Positions 1 to 10,063 of a DNA stretch of 64,000 bases are shown in pieces. The DNA comes from Cocos nucifera (taxonomy: Eukaryota; Streptophyta; Magnoliopsida; Arecales; Arecaceae). The first letter of the stretch is position 1; every line of letters starts with the position of its first letter. A program made the translations under genes and the position numbers. Below the pieces are notes generated by a model. It was not told where the DNA came from, ran no database searches, and was given only the letters and a program-made list of their open reading frames with translations. The DNA lies in contig QRFJ01000505.1 in assembly GCA_006176705.1 (NCBI GenBank), forward strand, positions 434,001 to 498,000, given 5' to 3'.

Positions 1-2
1 CT

Positions 3-743
3 ATAACACTCCTTACTGATCAACCGATCAAGGTAGTTCTTTAACAAGTAGATGCTTGTGGAAGGATAGCAAAGTGGGCTATTGAGCTGACAGAGTTCGA
101 TCTCAACTACCAACCTCGATCATCAATTAAATGTTAGATACTGGCCGATGTTATAGTTGAATGCGTGATCCTTGATGATGCTGAACCTAAGCGGAATGAG
201 ACTAGCATTCCATAGTTGCAGCCGAGCTCCCTCGAAGAAAGAACAGACCTTTTCGAAGATTTCTAGGCCTTGTATGTGGATGGCTCTTCCAATGCTTTCG
301 GTGCAAGTGCTGGACTGATCCTGGTCAATCCCGAAGGGGTCATCACCGAGTATGCACTATGCTTTGAGTTTTCTGCAACAAACAACAGAATAGAATATGA
401 AGCTTTGATAGTTGGACTAAAGATAGCAAAAGAACTAAAGGCAGACCGGCTCCAAGCTTATAGTGACTCACAGTTGGTAGTGGGACAAGTAAATGGTAGT
501 TATGAAGCTCGGGAGGAAAGTATGATAAAATATCTTAAGAAAGTAAAGAGCCTGACCTCAACCTTCAATGGCTTTGGCATTCAGCAAATTCCAAGGGTAG
601 AGAATACCAGAACCGATCTCCTATCCAAGCTGACTACACTTGCCCCCAATGAACTTTTCAAAGAAGTATACTTTGAAGTGTTGAAATGCCCGAGTATGGA
701 AGAGCTACAATCTGTAATGCAGATTGATCATGATCCCTGCTAA
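3..743 (+). pseudogene. Element A: RNase H tail plus archaeal-type RNase H (aRNH)
   Basis: One frame (starting at base 3) reads through the end of the pol RNase H (TEFDLNYQPR at about 110, then an ALADFI-like stretch) and into a second RNase H from about 268. The second domain has YVDGSS, IEYEAL, YSDSQLVVGQV and RTDLLSKL, which supply the four acidic positions (D, E, D, D) of RNase H; all four are present here. This additional domain is the hallmark of Tat/Ogre/Retand gypsy elements, where it follows the ordinary RNase H and precedes integrase. Stops at about 45, 138, 213, 267 and 741 break the frame, but there is no frameshift. The longest open part is 157 codons (270-743). As part of a polyprotein it would have removed RNA from RNA-DNA hybrids during reverse transcription. 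It is non-functional as it stands. Confidence 0.85.
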
Positions 744-1980
744 ATTGACCCATTGGTCACTTATCTCAAAGATGGGACACTCCCCTATGATCCAAAAGAA
801 GCTCAGAAACTGAGAAATCAAGCCTTCCAGTATATTCTATATGAGGATAAGCTATACAAGAGATCGTACTCCTTGCCACTTTTGAAATATCTTCGATCTT
901 CTGAAGCTGACTTTGCACTATGGAAAGTACATGAACAAATTTGTGGGAGCCATTTAGGTGCCAGATCCCTATCTCATAAGCTACTTCGACAAAGATATTA
1001 TTGGCCGACTATGCATCATGATTGTGTCGAATATGTTAAAAGGTGTGACTGCTGCAAGAGGAATGTAAATATACAAAGGCAACCAGCCTTCGAGCTTATA
1101 CCCTTAAGTGGCCCTTAGCCATTTGTACAATGGGGGATGGATATACTTGGCTTCTTATCAATGGCATCCAAACAATAGAAGTTTCTTTTAATAGCGATCG
1201 ACTACTTCACCATATGGGTTGAGATTGAATCCCTAGCAAAAATTACTAAAGCTAAAGTACAAGACTTTGTTTGAAAGTCGATTGTTTATAGGTTTGGCCT
1301 GCCCCAAATCATTATGATAGATAATGGGCAATAGTTTATCGAGATGAAATTTGCTGAGTTCTGCAAAGACTTGAACATCTTCCATAATTTCACATCGATG
1401 GCCCATCCGCAAGCAAGTGGTGAAGCAAAGGTGACCAACAGGACCTTATTATAGGATATTAAGGCAAGGCTTGAAAGAGCAAGGAGGATTTGGGTGGACG
1501 AACTCTAGCATGTGCTCTGGGCATATCGAACTACTCAAAGACTGCCAACTGGAGAAACATCATTCACCTTGGCATTCGAAATGGAGGCAGTTATCCTAGT
1601 CGAGCTCAAACTCCCATCGGCATGAGTCGTGGCCTTTAATGATCAATGCAATTTGCAAGACCTCAGAGCTAACCTTGACCTGCTGAAAGAAAAATAAGAG
1701 GCCCAAGTCCGAATGGCTATGTACAGGCAAAGGGTCGCTCGAAACTACAACTCTAGAGTCAAAGACAAAGTATTCAAAGTAGGAGACTTAGTGCTTTGGT
1801 AAGCAGCCATTTTCTAGCCTCAAAATTAAGAAAAGCTCACCCCAAATTGAGAAAGACCTTATGAGGTCAAGAAAGTTGTCTGGCCCGGGACATAGTACTT
1901 GAAGGAGCTTAGAGGAGCTGATCTACCGTGATCGTGGAACTCAAAAAATCTATGGATGTATTATCGATGACATGGTCATA
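744..1980 (+). pseudogene. Element A: integrase, decayed
   Basis: The frame of the aRNH continues without a frameshift to about 1980. The first part (744-1118) has the zinc-binding HHCC domain: VHEQICGSH supplies the two histidines and CDCC the cysteines. The catalytic core follows, with MDILG (first Asp, codon 1140), IDNG (second Asp, codon 1320) and HPQASGEAKVTNR. The residue 36 codons after the second Asp should be Glu in the D,D35E triad but is Lys (1428-1430). The C-terminal part includes RVKDKVFKVGDLVLW, the usual end of gypsy integrases. About fifteen in-frame stops lie after 1118. Many can be explained by C-to-T change at Gln or Arg codons. Integrase would join the cDNA ends to the target; this copy has lost both its reading frame and a catalytic residue. 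Confidence 0.85.
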
Positions 1981-2079
1981 ATAAAATCTCCCTACTTTAA
2001 CACCCCGATCCTTATTACAAATATATAATGGTAGAAAATGACTTTATGAACTTAACCATGCAACAAAGATAGCCATACT

Positions 2080-3200
2080 AGAAATAGGAGGAGAATCTCA
2101 TCCTAACATGAGCAAAGCCAAAGGTCTCGTTAATTTAAGATGAGATGAGGGGAGAGACCCTTCCAGCAGTCCTAATGTGTCCCTACATTCATGTTAGGAA
2201 TAGAAGGAGAACCACGTCCTAACGTGAGCAAAGCTGAAGGCCTCGTTAATCTAAGATGAGATGAGGGGAGAGGCCCTTCTAGCAGTCCTAATGTGTTCCT
2301 ACAGCCACGTTAGGAATAGAAGGAGAACCTCATCCTAACATGAGCAAAGCAGAAGGTCTCATTAATCTAAGATGAGATGAGGAGAGTGGCCCTTCCAGCA
2401 GTCCTAATGTGCTCCTATAGCCATGTTAGGAATAGGAGGAGAACCTTATCCTAACATGAGCAAAGTCGAAGGCCTTGTTAATATAAGATGAGATGAGGGG
2501 AGAGGCCCTTCCAGTAGCTCTAATGTGCCCTTGCAGCCATGTTAGGAATAGGAGGAGAACCTCATCCTAACGTGAGCAAAGTCGAAGGTCTCGTTAATCT
2601 AAGATGAGATGAGGGGAGAGACCTTTCCAGCAGCCCTAATGTGTCCCTATGGCCATGTTAGGAACTAGTGCAGAACCTCATCCTAACGTGAATAAAGTCG
2701 AAGGCCTCGTTAATCTAGCACGAGATGAGAGGAGAGGCCCTTCTAGCAGCCCTAATGTGCTCCTACGGTCATGTTAGAAATGAGAGGAGAACCTCATCCT
2801 AACATGAATGAAGTCGAAAGCCTCATTAATCTAAGACAAGATAGGGAAGAGGCTCTTCCAGCAGCCCTAATGTGCCTCTACGACCATGTTAGGAATAGGA
2901 GGAGAACCTTATCCTAACGTAAATGAAGTCGAAAGCCTCGTTAAACTAAAACAAGATGAGGGGAGAGGCCCTGACAATGGCCTTAATGTGCCCTTATAGT
3001 CATGTCAGAAATAGGAAAAGAACCTTGTCCTGACATGAGCAAAGTAGAAGACCTCGCTGACCTAAGATGAGATGAAGGGAGAGGCCCTGACAATGGCCCT
3101 AATGTGCCCCTATAGTCACGTTAGGAATAGGAGGAGAACCTCATCCTAATGTGAGTAAATTCGAGGACCTTGCTAACCTAAGCCGAGAAAAAAAGGGAGG
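2080..3200 (+). repeat. 116-bp tandem array in the 3' non-coding region of element A
   Basis: The motif TCCTAAC(A/G)TGA recurs at 2101, 2217, 2333, 2449, 2565, 2681, 2797, 2912, 3028 and 3144, so the spacing is 116 bp (115 once) over about ten units. Each unit also holds GATGAGATGAGGGGAGAGGC and a TTAGGAATAGGAGGAGAACC-like block. The array lies between integrase and the 3' LTR. The same unit occurs inverted in element C at 35455-36135. Tat/Ogre elements are known to carry such fast-changing tandem repeats in the 3' untranslated region. No coding capacity is seen. Confidence 0.92.
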
Positions 3201-3653
3201 CCCATCTAGTGGTCCCGAATGAACCTCCAACCTAAAGCAAATGGAAGGGGGAAATCCTGCCATCGATCCTTACACATATTTTCCCTACGATTATCCAATC
3301 ATATGAGATGCAAGAAGGAAAATCATACCCAGATCCATGAAAAGGACCTTGAATAGATATCCACAACAACCACTTCATCAAAAGACAACATAGAAGAAAA
3401 ACAAAGTAACGAAAATGAAGCCACAAGCAAGCATTGAGTTCATTTAAGGTGAACAACGGCGAAGAAAGGTAATGTTTTATTACATATGTTAAGTTCATTA
3501 CAGGCAAAATGAAAGTTGACAAGACTGATTACATAAGTCTATTACAAGCAAGATGAAGGTCGGTGAAACCGATGACATGAAAAGAAAAGAACGTTGGCAG
3601 TCGCATCCATTCTTCCTTCTTTCGAATTTCATACTTTGGAGTAGAGAGACTAT
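3201..3653 (+). other. Element A: remnant of antisense-gene 3' end and polypurine tract
   Basis: This stretch holds no gene. Bases 3360-3510 match, in inverted form, the sequence just downstream of the antisense gene in element C (about 35220-35375), including the complement of its AATAAA region. The last 60 bases match the sequence beside the 3' LTR of C. The body of the antisense gene present in C is therefore missing in A. The purine-rich tract GGAGTAGAGAGACTAT directly before the LTR (3638-3653) is the likely plus-strand primer. Confidence 0.65.
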
Positions 3654-4521
3654 TGTTGGGGATAATCCCGCTTCTACTGAAGTTCGGTCGAAATGTCTGA
3701 CCTTTGAATTGGCCCACCTAATATTAGCAGCTAGGGATGAGCTTCCACCAAATTTGTAAGACCTTTCAGACTCCTTCAGCAGTCAAACTCCTGTCAGACT
3801 TCTCCTTCAGTCGGACTCCTTCAGCAGTCGGACTCTTACCGAAATTCTCTTTCAGTCAGACTCCTTCACTAGTTGGACTTCTGGCGGACTTTTCCTTCAA
3901 TCAGACTCCTTCGGTGGTCAAACTTTGAATAGAATTCGCTGCCAGTCGAACTCTTTTTGGGCTTCTCTACCAGTCAAGCACCTCTTGGACTTCTCTTACC
4001 AGCTACCCAAAAAAGGCCTCGACATCGACTCATGATATGGCAAATGATGGCCCAAGTGCCACTGACCTCAATAACCTCCCAACTTCTCTGGAATGGTGTT
4101 AGCTAAGAATTCTTCATTACCTATGGCTATTTTATCCGAACTTGAGTTGTCTGACTCCAGTGGATTGGCATGTCACGACAACAGACATGACCCTCCATAA
4201 CAAACCCCACGTGGCCCTGAATGACCCACTATTAGGCAATTATGGCTGCCACTATCAATTTGTTACGGGCTCCACCTATATAAGGGATCCTTCAGATACG
4301 CTTTCTTCTCCAAGTTTCTGATTTTTTTGTAAAAACTTTAGTAAAATCTCTCTGAGCACTATATTTTTGATGGCCGAAAGAGCTGACTTGATCGTCGGAG
4401 GGTCTTACCGGAGCCACCACCCTAGACTCAGGATGAGACTTATTTTGCAAGTCACCGACAGCAATCTCATCTTCTCTGACTCTAGCCTTGATTTCAATGA
4501 TAATCAGTTTTCACACCAACA
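3654..4521 (+). repeat. 3' LTR of element A
   Basis: The LTR is 868 bp and has the inverted ends TGTTGG and CCAACA. It holds about four units of a 45-bp minisatellite (about 3765-3950; CAGACTCCTTCAGCAGTC-like), a TATA box at 4277 and a 3' part (GAGCACTATATTTTTGATGG onward) that matches the 3' parts of LTRs C, E, F and I. Apparent short reading frames inside it are incidental. Confidence 0.88.
4277..4284 (+). promoter_or_regulatory. TATA box of LTR A
   Basis: TATATAAG lies about 240 bp before the LTR 3' end. The same motif lies at the same place in LTR C (minus strand, near 42436 and 25726) and in LTR I (52562), and as TATAAAAAG in E (about 10294). Conservation between diverged copies supports a real core promoter. 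Confidence 0.7.
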
Positions 4522-4680
4522 TTGTATATCATTGCTAGATGGTCACATCGATTGGTATAGATATTGATTTCTATGCTATCGACTTAGGGTTCGAACCTAT
4601 GGGGTCATACATAATAGGAGTTCCTACTTGATCTGATGGCTGATCAAGAGTTCCAATGGTCTAGGACTTTGTGGTCAAGA
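4522..4680 (+). repeat. Copia LTR fragment, left part (plus orientation)
   Basis: TTAGGGTTCGAACCTATGGG followed by an ACTTGATC(T/C)GATGGCTGATC-like stretch matches the same block in LTR B, which lies there on the minus strand near 22690-22790. This short piece therefore belongs to a plus-oriented copia LTR, cut on the left by element A and on the right by solo LTR G. It appears to continue at 7565. Confidence 0.55.
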
Positions 4681-7564
4681 TGATGAAAATCATGCAGGGT
4701 TTCATGCTTAAATTTCAAAATTTTTTTGAAATAAATTACCACAGAAGATGTAGATTAAACTATTTAATCTACAAAAGCATGTAGTCTAATTACTAAACCC
4801 TACATATAGGACCTATAACATATCATAATGCATACATAAATCTAAAAATAAATATTTTGGTATTGATCAAATCAATATCCTAAATCTAGAATAGTTCTAG
4901 ATCTAAACCCTAGATCACATCTAGGTGAGAGAAGAGATCAAATCTCTTACCTTCATGCATGTTGAGAACTCCATGGTTGATTTCATTGTATTCTTTTGTT
5001 GCTCAGAGCTGCACATGTGTCCGACCTCTACAGCTAATCCACATAAAGCTGCAAGCATAGAGCGCAGGTTCATCAAACGAAAATCTGCTCGAAGTCCTAG
5101 GTTTTTGTAGATCCCTTTTAATGGTTAATCTAAAAATTATTCTTTAAATCTCTTAGACACTCCAAGAGATTAAGAATAAGAGGAGGAATAAAGAAGAAAT
5201 CCAATCCTTGGAACTCGCAAAAATCCAAAAATAAAATGCTTGAAGAGAGACCATTATGAAAGGATCCATCTTCTATTCAGGACATCAACCATTAATGTCC
5301 TAAACTAATCTCCTTACTGTAACATGAGGAGACCTTCTCCTCTAGAAGTTTTCATGCTCTATGGCTTGTTCTCTCTCTAATTTTTCTAATGGAAAAATCT
5401 TACAAAAGAATGGAGAAGAAAGATTCTCAAAGAAAATCCTAAGAGAAGACTTTCTTCTCTTCTTCTTCTCTCATCAGGGCATGATCAGATCATGTCTAGA
5501 ATAGATCACTATACCCCAACTCCTTGGAGGACCCATCCTCTATGCCCATATGACTTTATCTCTGATTTTAATGATGAAAAGCACACAAAATATGGAGAGA
5601 AAAAATTTCAAAAGAAAGCTCTTAAGAGAAGACTCTTCTTCTCTTTGTTTTCTCTTAACAGGACATGACAAGTTCATGTCCAAAAGAGACCACCTCCTCC
5701 TAGAAACAAGGTGCACAAAGTCCTCACGCCCACCCCACATTTTATTCTCTCTTTTTCATGGAAATTCTGGTGGTTTCTCATGCCAAAAATAAACATAAAA
5801 TTGGTGCCATAAAAATAGGAAGAAGACTAGGTCAAATCCCTAGTTTTTAGGAATTTAAAAGAGGAAATTTGGGGGGCACCCAACTCTTGGATGCCTCCCC
5901 CTATTTTTTGTGCATGATAATCAGAAAGGCCACATCCAAAAGGAGAAAATTCTTGGCAACAAAATTATTTGGAGTCATGGAGAGAATTTCCAAAGGGAGA
6001 GAAGGAAGTTTGATATTTTAAAACTCTATCCGATTCAAAACTAAATACCAAATTTGACCAAGTCAAATTTGATTCTAAATAAACTAGATGTGGGGCATGG
6101 AAGAGCTCTTATTGGCATGGAAAAATCACATAAATAATCTAGAATCAAACATGTGGGGCATGAGATTATTTCTTAGGTGGCATAAGGGAGAAGAGAGGAG
6201 TCCTAGTCTAACTAGGACTCTTCAATGCATACTAGGTCAAACCATTTTGAATCCAATTCTAATTAGATTTAAGTCAACCTAATTAATAAAAAGTTCTAAT
6301 TTAATTAAGAGTCTAATTAAATTAGATTAAATTATATTTAATTTTGATTTAAATTCTAACTTAATTAGGAATTAGGTGCACTCAAGTCTTAATCAAACAG
6401 GGACTTGTTCTCCCTTGCAATTAGTTTATCCAATAAATTAATTAGACTTAATTCAATTTAGTCTAAACTAATTTTAATTGAATCTAATTCAATTAGACTT
6501 GATCTCAGTCTGATTGCTCAATCAAATTGAGTGAATTAGCAATTTCATTGCAAATTGATCCTCCTGTAATACTTGCATTAGATCAAACATCAATCGTATT
6601 GATAGTTTAATCTTAGAATGATTCTCAATCATCGATTAACTATTTGATTAGATTACAATATCTAATGTGTGTGATTCTATGAATTTGAACCTAAGCTGCT
6701 AGCACAGAAATTGATTCTTGTATTAATTAAAATGACCATCTAACAACGGTACCTGACGTCCGGATAGGTTGAATGTATGCAAAGCAATATTCTTAGAACC
6801 TTGGCCGATTGTTACTATATAATTCATTCCTATTACCAATAATGCTCAAGATGACTTTGAGTAAGTGATCAACACTTGTACAAGTCATCTTATTGTATTT
6901 CAAAATTTTGCAAATTCGTGACTCCTCATGAGGATTATCTAGGCCTAGTTTTTGCTAAATTGAAATACAGTGAGTCATTCTCTTTCTGAAGTTAATAAAA
7001 AATGATCAATCCCATCTTGACTTACACATCGACTCTATAAGTACTTAACTATATCTAGAAACCTTTTGAATTTATATTAGAAATATAAGTAGTTTGGCAC
7101 CAAAGCATAATGAATTGCTTAAAAGTCACCATGGTGATCTCAGGTTGGAGGGACACTTATATCCATTGGTCTTAGCTAGCTACTCTTGGTAGTAGAGTAT
7201 TGCATTGATCATGTTCAGTGTAGATGTACTTCTATATCTCACCTAGATGCTATATCAATGTCTCCATACCACTTGGTTATGAGGACAACCAATACATATG
7301 GCATACAGCGACCTACACTCGATAAGTAATCAATCTTGTTAATAACTTATCATTTGATCATGAACAGTTGAAGAACCATCCAATAAATCCTTTTTTATCG
7401 ATTGATTATGGTTCTAAGGACTTGATCATAATTTAGGAATCCATTTAAGAAAGATAGAACTTTTATGATGAGCTAGCCAAATAACTATTATTATTAGATA
7501 ATTCATATACAGATTTTAATCATTTACAACTTAGATGATTGACTTCAGGACATATTTTCCAATA
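4681..7564 (-). mobile_element. Solo copia LTR (G), family of element B
   Basis: This 2884-bp block aligns end to end with the two LTRs of element B (2886 and 2876 bp). It starts TGATGAAAATCATGCAG (B: TGTTGGAAAATCATGCAG) and ends ACATATTTTCCAATA (B: ACATATTTCCTAACA). No internal region or second LTR adjoins it. The flanks CAAGA (4676-4680) and TAAGA (7565-7569) differ by one base, fitting an old 5-bp target duplication. Solo LTRs arise by recombination between the two LTRs of one element. No gene is seen within it. Confidence 0.82.
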
Positions 7565-9249
7565 TAAGAGTCTCATTGGACTGGGACTCTATGACTAGGA
7601 GTCCCACTAGACTGAGACTCTACCTCCAAGGGTTTTACTGGACTAGGACTTTGATATTATTGGAGGATTAATTAGCAATAAGATTGCTGATTAGCTTAAT
7701 TTAATTGAGTTATGAGGATTTGATCAAATCTGATTGAATTTGATTGGATTAGATTTGATCCGATCAGGTCATGAGATGATCTAATCGCTATGGAAGATTC
7801 GACCCTGATTTGATCAGGACCTGGACCTAATTAATTTATAATTTGATTATAAATTTATTGGTTGGGTTAAGCCTAATTTAGTTAGGTTTATCCTAGTCTA
7901 ATTGGATCTACATAAATTAGTTTAGTTGAAACCAATTTGGACAAAATTCAAAGCTAGTTTGAATTTAAAATTCCTTGTGCCACCTTAGACTTTTCCATGC
8001 CTACTCTCTCATGCAAATTTAGAATTTGTATGAGTTTTTCCCATGCTAGAAGAGCTTGGTGTGCCTCCTATCCTTTCTCTCTTTGACCTAGTCCAAGTAT
8101 TGGATCGGTTCAAATAAAATTGAATTTTGAATTTAATTTATGTTGGATAGAGGTTGAAACCACCTCTTCTTATCCACTTCCCATGCCCCCCTTTATGAAC
8201 TCTCACAAGTTTTTATGCATTTCTAAGTGTGGGCATGTAGAAGGAGAGTCCTTCTGCATGTCAATCTCTTAGGTGGTGGCATTGGATGAGGATAGGATTG
8301 TGCTTGAATTTTGAATTCAAGCAAGTGGTTAAAACCTCCCTTATCTCTCTCACTTATCCACTCCAAGCAGAAATGCCACTGTGTCACCCATTTTAAATGG
8401 GATTTTTCTTGAGCGTACATGGTTTTGCATGAAGAATTTGAGAGGTGCATGAGGAGTTTCTTAAGGAGAGAAAAGCTAAGAGGTGTGCTATCATCTAGGT
8501 GTGAGAAATCTCAAATGCAGAGAGTCTACACTACATTTCCTACTTTAGTATTCTCATGCGATTTCAAATAGTTTGAAATTATGTGTGAATATTTTTGAAA
8601 GAGTTTCATGGGGTGAAAATTATGTGTTGGGCATGGCCTCTCTTAGGTGAATTTTCTTATTGTCAGGAAAATCCAGAGAGCCTTATTTCTAGGGTTCCTA
8701 GTGTGTGCAAAGCCCTAGGGTTTTGACCTAGGGTTCGGGTGGTGAGTTCAAGTATTGTGAGCCTTAGATGATCACAAAATTTGCTACACCACTTCATCAT
8801 CCTCCAAAGTTCATCTTCTAGTCATCTAGAGTATCCAAGTGATCGAAAGATAGGCGGTCAATCGGATTGACCAAGATTAGCCATCGAAGGCTTTGATAAG
8901 AAGCTAGCATTTCGATGGAGCTGGTCGGGATTTGGAGCTCTGTATGGACTGATCGTAGAGGCTGGATGCCTATGTGGCTGCATCATGATGTGAGGAGGCT
9001 ACTTTTCAGTTGATTCAGATTGTAGAGATTGTCTACCCATACTTAGGTATTGTGTTCTGAACACATATCGATCAGCAAATGTGATTTACTGATTGAGTGC
9101 ATTAAATTTTTTAATTACATATCAGTATGTCTAGATCATAGTATGATTTATGATATGATCATAGCATATAAAATTAATATTAAATTAATTTTTGCTTTCG
9201 CTGCACACATAAAATTTGAAAAAGTTTTGAAATGCATGCTTTAAACCCC
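7565..9249 (+). repeat. Copia LTR fragment, right part (plus orientation)
   Basis: This is an AT-rich stretch without a gene. Near its right end TGTTCTGAACACATATCGAT and TTTGCTTTCGCTGCACACAT resemble the ends of copia LTRs read toward the PBS; the complement of LTR B has a similar stretch close to its 3' end (near 20830). It appears to be the continuation of 4522-4680. At about 9250 it is joined directly to reverse transcriptase sequence, so PBS, gag, protease and integrase of that element are missing. Confidence 0.5.
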
Positions 9250-9523
9250 GCACGATATCCATCAGTGTGTACAAAAAGACTAGTGGGAGTGCCATAATTT
9301 TTTGGATTTTGTATGTAGATGACATACTCCTCATTGAAAAATATATCCCAATGTTGCAATTAGTCAAGTTATGGCTATCAAGTAAATTTTTCATGAAAGA
9401 CTTGGGAGAAGCATCCTATGTTCTTAGTATAAAGATTTATAAGGATAGATCTAAGAGGATGCTAGGCTTGTCTCAGTCAAGGTACATTGACATAGTGCTG
9501 AAGAGTTCAACATGGATAGGAAT
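9250..9523 (+). pseudogene. Copia element D: reverse transcriptase palm fragment
   Basis: The reading CVYKKTSGSAIIFWILYVDD, then ILLI, DLGEASYVLSIKIYKDRSKR and MLGLSQSRYIDIVLK, is the C-terminal half of a Ty1/copia reverse transcriptase. The catalytic YVDD box is intact (about 9316). About 90 codons are open before the frame is cut at 9524 by Tat element E. The copia sequence resumes at 11643 with the connection to RNase H. The N-terminal fingers and everything upstream of them are absent, because the fragment directly follows LTR-like sequence. It cannot work alone. Confidence 0.82.
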
Positions 9524-9535
9524 TGTTGGTGTAGA

Positions 9536-9953
9536 TCTAGGAGCCTTTGATCCAGGAGATCTTCACGATCGTTGATCTTCAGAGTTTTCTGATGGAACGG
9601 ATGCAAGGTTCCCCCCTGGATCGAGTCGTGTTCCAAGCAATGGTTGTCCACCCTCTGCTTCCCCTTTTCGGAGGTCATCAGTTAGCTAGCCCTGGTCAGC
9701 CATCCCCAGACCAAATTATGGGGCTCTAGAGAAGCCTGCTCTGGCCTAATCGGCTCTGGGGCTTACCGATGTATGGCCTGCACTGCCTCTATGAGATCGC
9801 GAATCTGCTCGACCAGTAAGTTAAACTTCTCCACATTCACTATGGCTGGAGGTGGAGCTTGGGTTGCTAGAGCTAAAGCAGGAGCAGATAGGTCTAGATG
9901 GAATCAGGCTACAGAGGTTGTTGATTATAGCTCGAAGCTTTCCTAGGAGGCAT
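9536..9953 (-). pseudogene. Element E: gag N-terminal fragment
   Basis: A minus-strand start at 9953 gives a MPPRKAS start, the same N-terminus as gag in elements F (16443, MPPKKASTRQS), C (MPARKAS) and I (MPPRKAPS). The next part contains the conserved EKFNLLV-like segment found in all four. Several stops follow, and the sequence ends at about 9536 in a deletion joint. The product would have been the N-terminal region of the Tat capsid precursor. The capsid and zinc-knuckle parts are missing. Confidence 0.65.
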
Positions 9954-10043
9954 TATTTTTTTGGAGAAGAACTCTAGAGAGGAAGAAGAGAGATCACTAT
10001 CGAGCACTCCTTTAAGAAAAAGAAAATCTCAGGAATAGAGGGG

Positions 10044-10059
10044 CCTTCCTTTAGCACCA
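10044..10059 (-). other. Primer binding site of element E
   Basis: On the minus strand TGGTGCTAAAGGAAGG begins four bases after the LTR end. The matching site in C is TGGCGCTAGAGGAAGG, in I TGGTGCTATAGAAAGG, and in F TGATGCTAGAGGAAGG (16534-16549). Such a TGG-beginning block next to the LTR is the usual place for tRNA priming. I did not identify the tRNA. Confidence 0.6.
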
Positions 10060-10063
10060 ATTA

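Larger units (their letters stand above)
1..4521 (+). mobile_element. Element A: 3' half of a Tat-type Ty3/gypsy retrotransposon
   Basis: The order is RNase H tail, archaeal-type RNase H, integrase, a 116-bp tandem array, a short non-coding stretch with a purine tract, and an LTR that starts TGTTGG and ends CCAACA. This is the order of Tat-lineage gypsy elements. The 5' half lies outside the window. The LTR and internal parts match element C on the other strand at 25481-43186, so both belong to one family. The five bases after the LTR are TTGTA; the matching target copy would be upstream of the window. Confidence 0.88.

Noticed and set aside
2080..3240. Regularly spaced repeat as a CRISPR-like array
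   Set aside because: The whole 116-bp unit is repeated without unique spacers, there are no cas genes, and the context is a plant retroelement.
5540..5792. 66- and 80-codon frames in solo LTR G
   Set aside because: The two strands overlap, and the matching places in LTR B do not keep the frame.
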